A stretch of DNA of 5,274 nucleotides from Clostridia bacterium (GTDB taxonomy: Bacteria; Bacillota; Clostridia; Oscillospirales; CAG-272). A program made the translations under genes and the position numbers. The stretch's first letter is position 1; each line of letters begins with the position of its first letter. The notes beneath the pieces are model-generated. The model ran no database searches. It worked only from the letters and a program-made list of their open reading frames with translations, and was not told the DNA's origin. The stretch covers positions 1-5,274 of the forward strand of contig JAGBWH010000242.1 of the NCBI GenBank assembly GCA_017629925.1. The letters run 5' to 3'. Below are positions 5,099 to 5,274 of this stretch, one piece after another.

Positions 5099-5143
5099 CT
5101 TTGCAACGCAAAGCTATATCGCTTTCACTTTTGAAATGCATAT

Positions 5144-5218
5144 TTCACAAAGTGAATCTTTCGCGTGAGCAAAGCGAACTAAAACAAGACAACTCTGATT
5201 TTTGAGCAAAGCTCAAAA
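5144..5218. other. Further hairpins between the array and the next gene
   Basis: Outside the linker-bearing array are TTCAC/GTGAA (5144-5148 with 5152-5156, 3-nt loop) and a perfect 8-bp stem at 5200-5207 with 5211-5218 (3-nt loop). The latter is nested in a CGAACT/AGTTCG pair (5175-5180 with 5218-5223, sharing one base). These share the short-loop style of the array but lack GCGATAT. No convincing promoter for the gene at 5263 was found in this stretch. Confidence 0.55.
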
Positions 5219-5262
5219 GTTCGTTTTACAGCAGTACGGTAAACAAGACGAAAGGAGCGAAA

Positions 5263-5274
5263 ATGAAAAAAGAT
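5263..5274 (+). CDS. Start of a gene, only four codons in view
   Basis: ATG at 5263 begins MKKD and runs off the window. AAAGGAG at 5251-5257, 5 nt upstream, is a good ribosome site, and the Lys-rich start is typical of Firmicutes genes. Function cannot be judged. Its position directly after the palindromic array makes its identity relevant to what that array is, for example a recombinase. Confidence 0.6.

Larger units (their letters stand above)
4728..5122. repeat. Compound palindromic array of hairpins joined by GCGATAT linkers
   Basis: Eleven exact 7-nt linkers punctuate this stretch: GCGATAT at 4728, 4752, 4776 and 4802, then the inverted form ATATCGC at 4876, 4897, 4943, 4966, 5064, 5090 and 5116. 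Many intervals hold a short hairpin, often 17 nt long (7-bp stem, 3-nt loop): 4759-4775, 4784-4800, 4809-4825, 5047-5063, 5072-5088 and 5098-5114. There is a one-mismatch version at 4735-4751 and shorter ones at 4859-4875, 4883-4896, 4916-4930, 4932-4945 and 4950-4965. The stem sequences differ from unit to unit. Orientation of the linker flips between 4808 and 4876, so the whole array is one giant imperfect palindrome. No transposase is inside. It may be a non-autonomous mobile element, a recombination site cluster or a structured RNA; I cannot name the family. Confidence 0.85.

Noticed and set aside
4728..5122. CRISPR array
   Set aside because: Spacing of 24-26 bp looks suggestive, but the constant part is only 7 nt, the variable parts are themselves palindromes, orientation flips midway, and no cas gene is present.
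4728..5122. Integron attC sites
   Set aside because: Stems are too short and uniform, and I see no paired R and L boxes with a GTTRRRY core, no cassettes and no integrase.
4604..5134. Plus-strand 176-codon open frame over the palindromic region
   Set aside because: It starts with TTG in the tail of the terminator, has no ribosome site, and is composed mainly of translated hairpins and linkers (recurring SDI/SAI-like pieces). It is a by-product of the repeat, not a supported gene.
5200..5223. Intrinsic terminator at the 8-bp hairpin
   Set aside because: The stem is followed by GTTCGTTTT rather than an immediate T-run, and it sits between the array and a gene start with no upstream plus-strand gene to end.
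5181..5250. Direct repeat AAACAAGAC at 5182-5190 and 5241-5249 as target-site duplication
   Set aside because: The copies lie on the same side of the array rather than flanking it, so they do not mark an insertion, and 9 bp in AT-rich DNA can arise by chance.

Overview
The window looks like chromosomal DNA of a low-to-mid GC, probably spore-forming member of the Firmicutes (class Clostridia). The supports are strong AGGAGG-type ribosome sites, an HPr kinase/phosphorylase, a DUF4830 exported protein behind a sigma-E-like (mother-cell sporulation) promoter, a tiny cysteine-rich hydrophobic protein, and an ECF sigma factor paired with a membrane-anchored beta-propeller protein. No rRNA, tRNA, CRISPR array or transposase gene is visible.

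Layout. The left part reads leftward. A sigma-A promoter (1822-1851) drives hprK (803-1735). This is followed 70 bp later by a 32-residue Cys-rich protein gene (634-732), then a 59-bp imperfect palindrome (556-614) and an intrinsic terminator (stem 528-552). Right after that terminator, a separate sigma-E-like promoter (487-515) serves the DUF4830 gene (458 to 1), which runs off the window.

The middle reads rightward from an extended -10 promoter (1933-1961) in the 350-bp divergent intergenic region. It holds an ECF sigma gene (2086-2637) and, overlapping it by ATGA, a gene for a single-pass protein with a large extracytoplasmic beta-propeller (2634-4538). That arrangement suggests a sigma factor and its membrane-bound regulator made in fixed proportion. 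The unit ends in a strong bidirectional terminator (4570-4605), just after a 24-bp tandem duplication that spans the stop codon.

The right part, 4606-5262, has no convincing long gene and holds the strangest object in the window. It is a compound palindrome of about 400 bp (4728-5122) made of short perfect hairpins joined by a 7-nt linker, GCGATAT. The linker appears four times in forward orientation on the left and seven times inverted (ATATCGC) on the right. Two 78-bp arms (4774-4851 and 5021-5098) are inverted copies with 71/78 matches and no gap, including a perfect 35-bp stretch. At least one difference between the arms is a compensated base-pair change, which suggests that the small hairpins themselves are maintained. 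A new gene begins just beyond it (ATG at 5263), but only four codons are in view.
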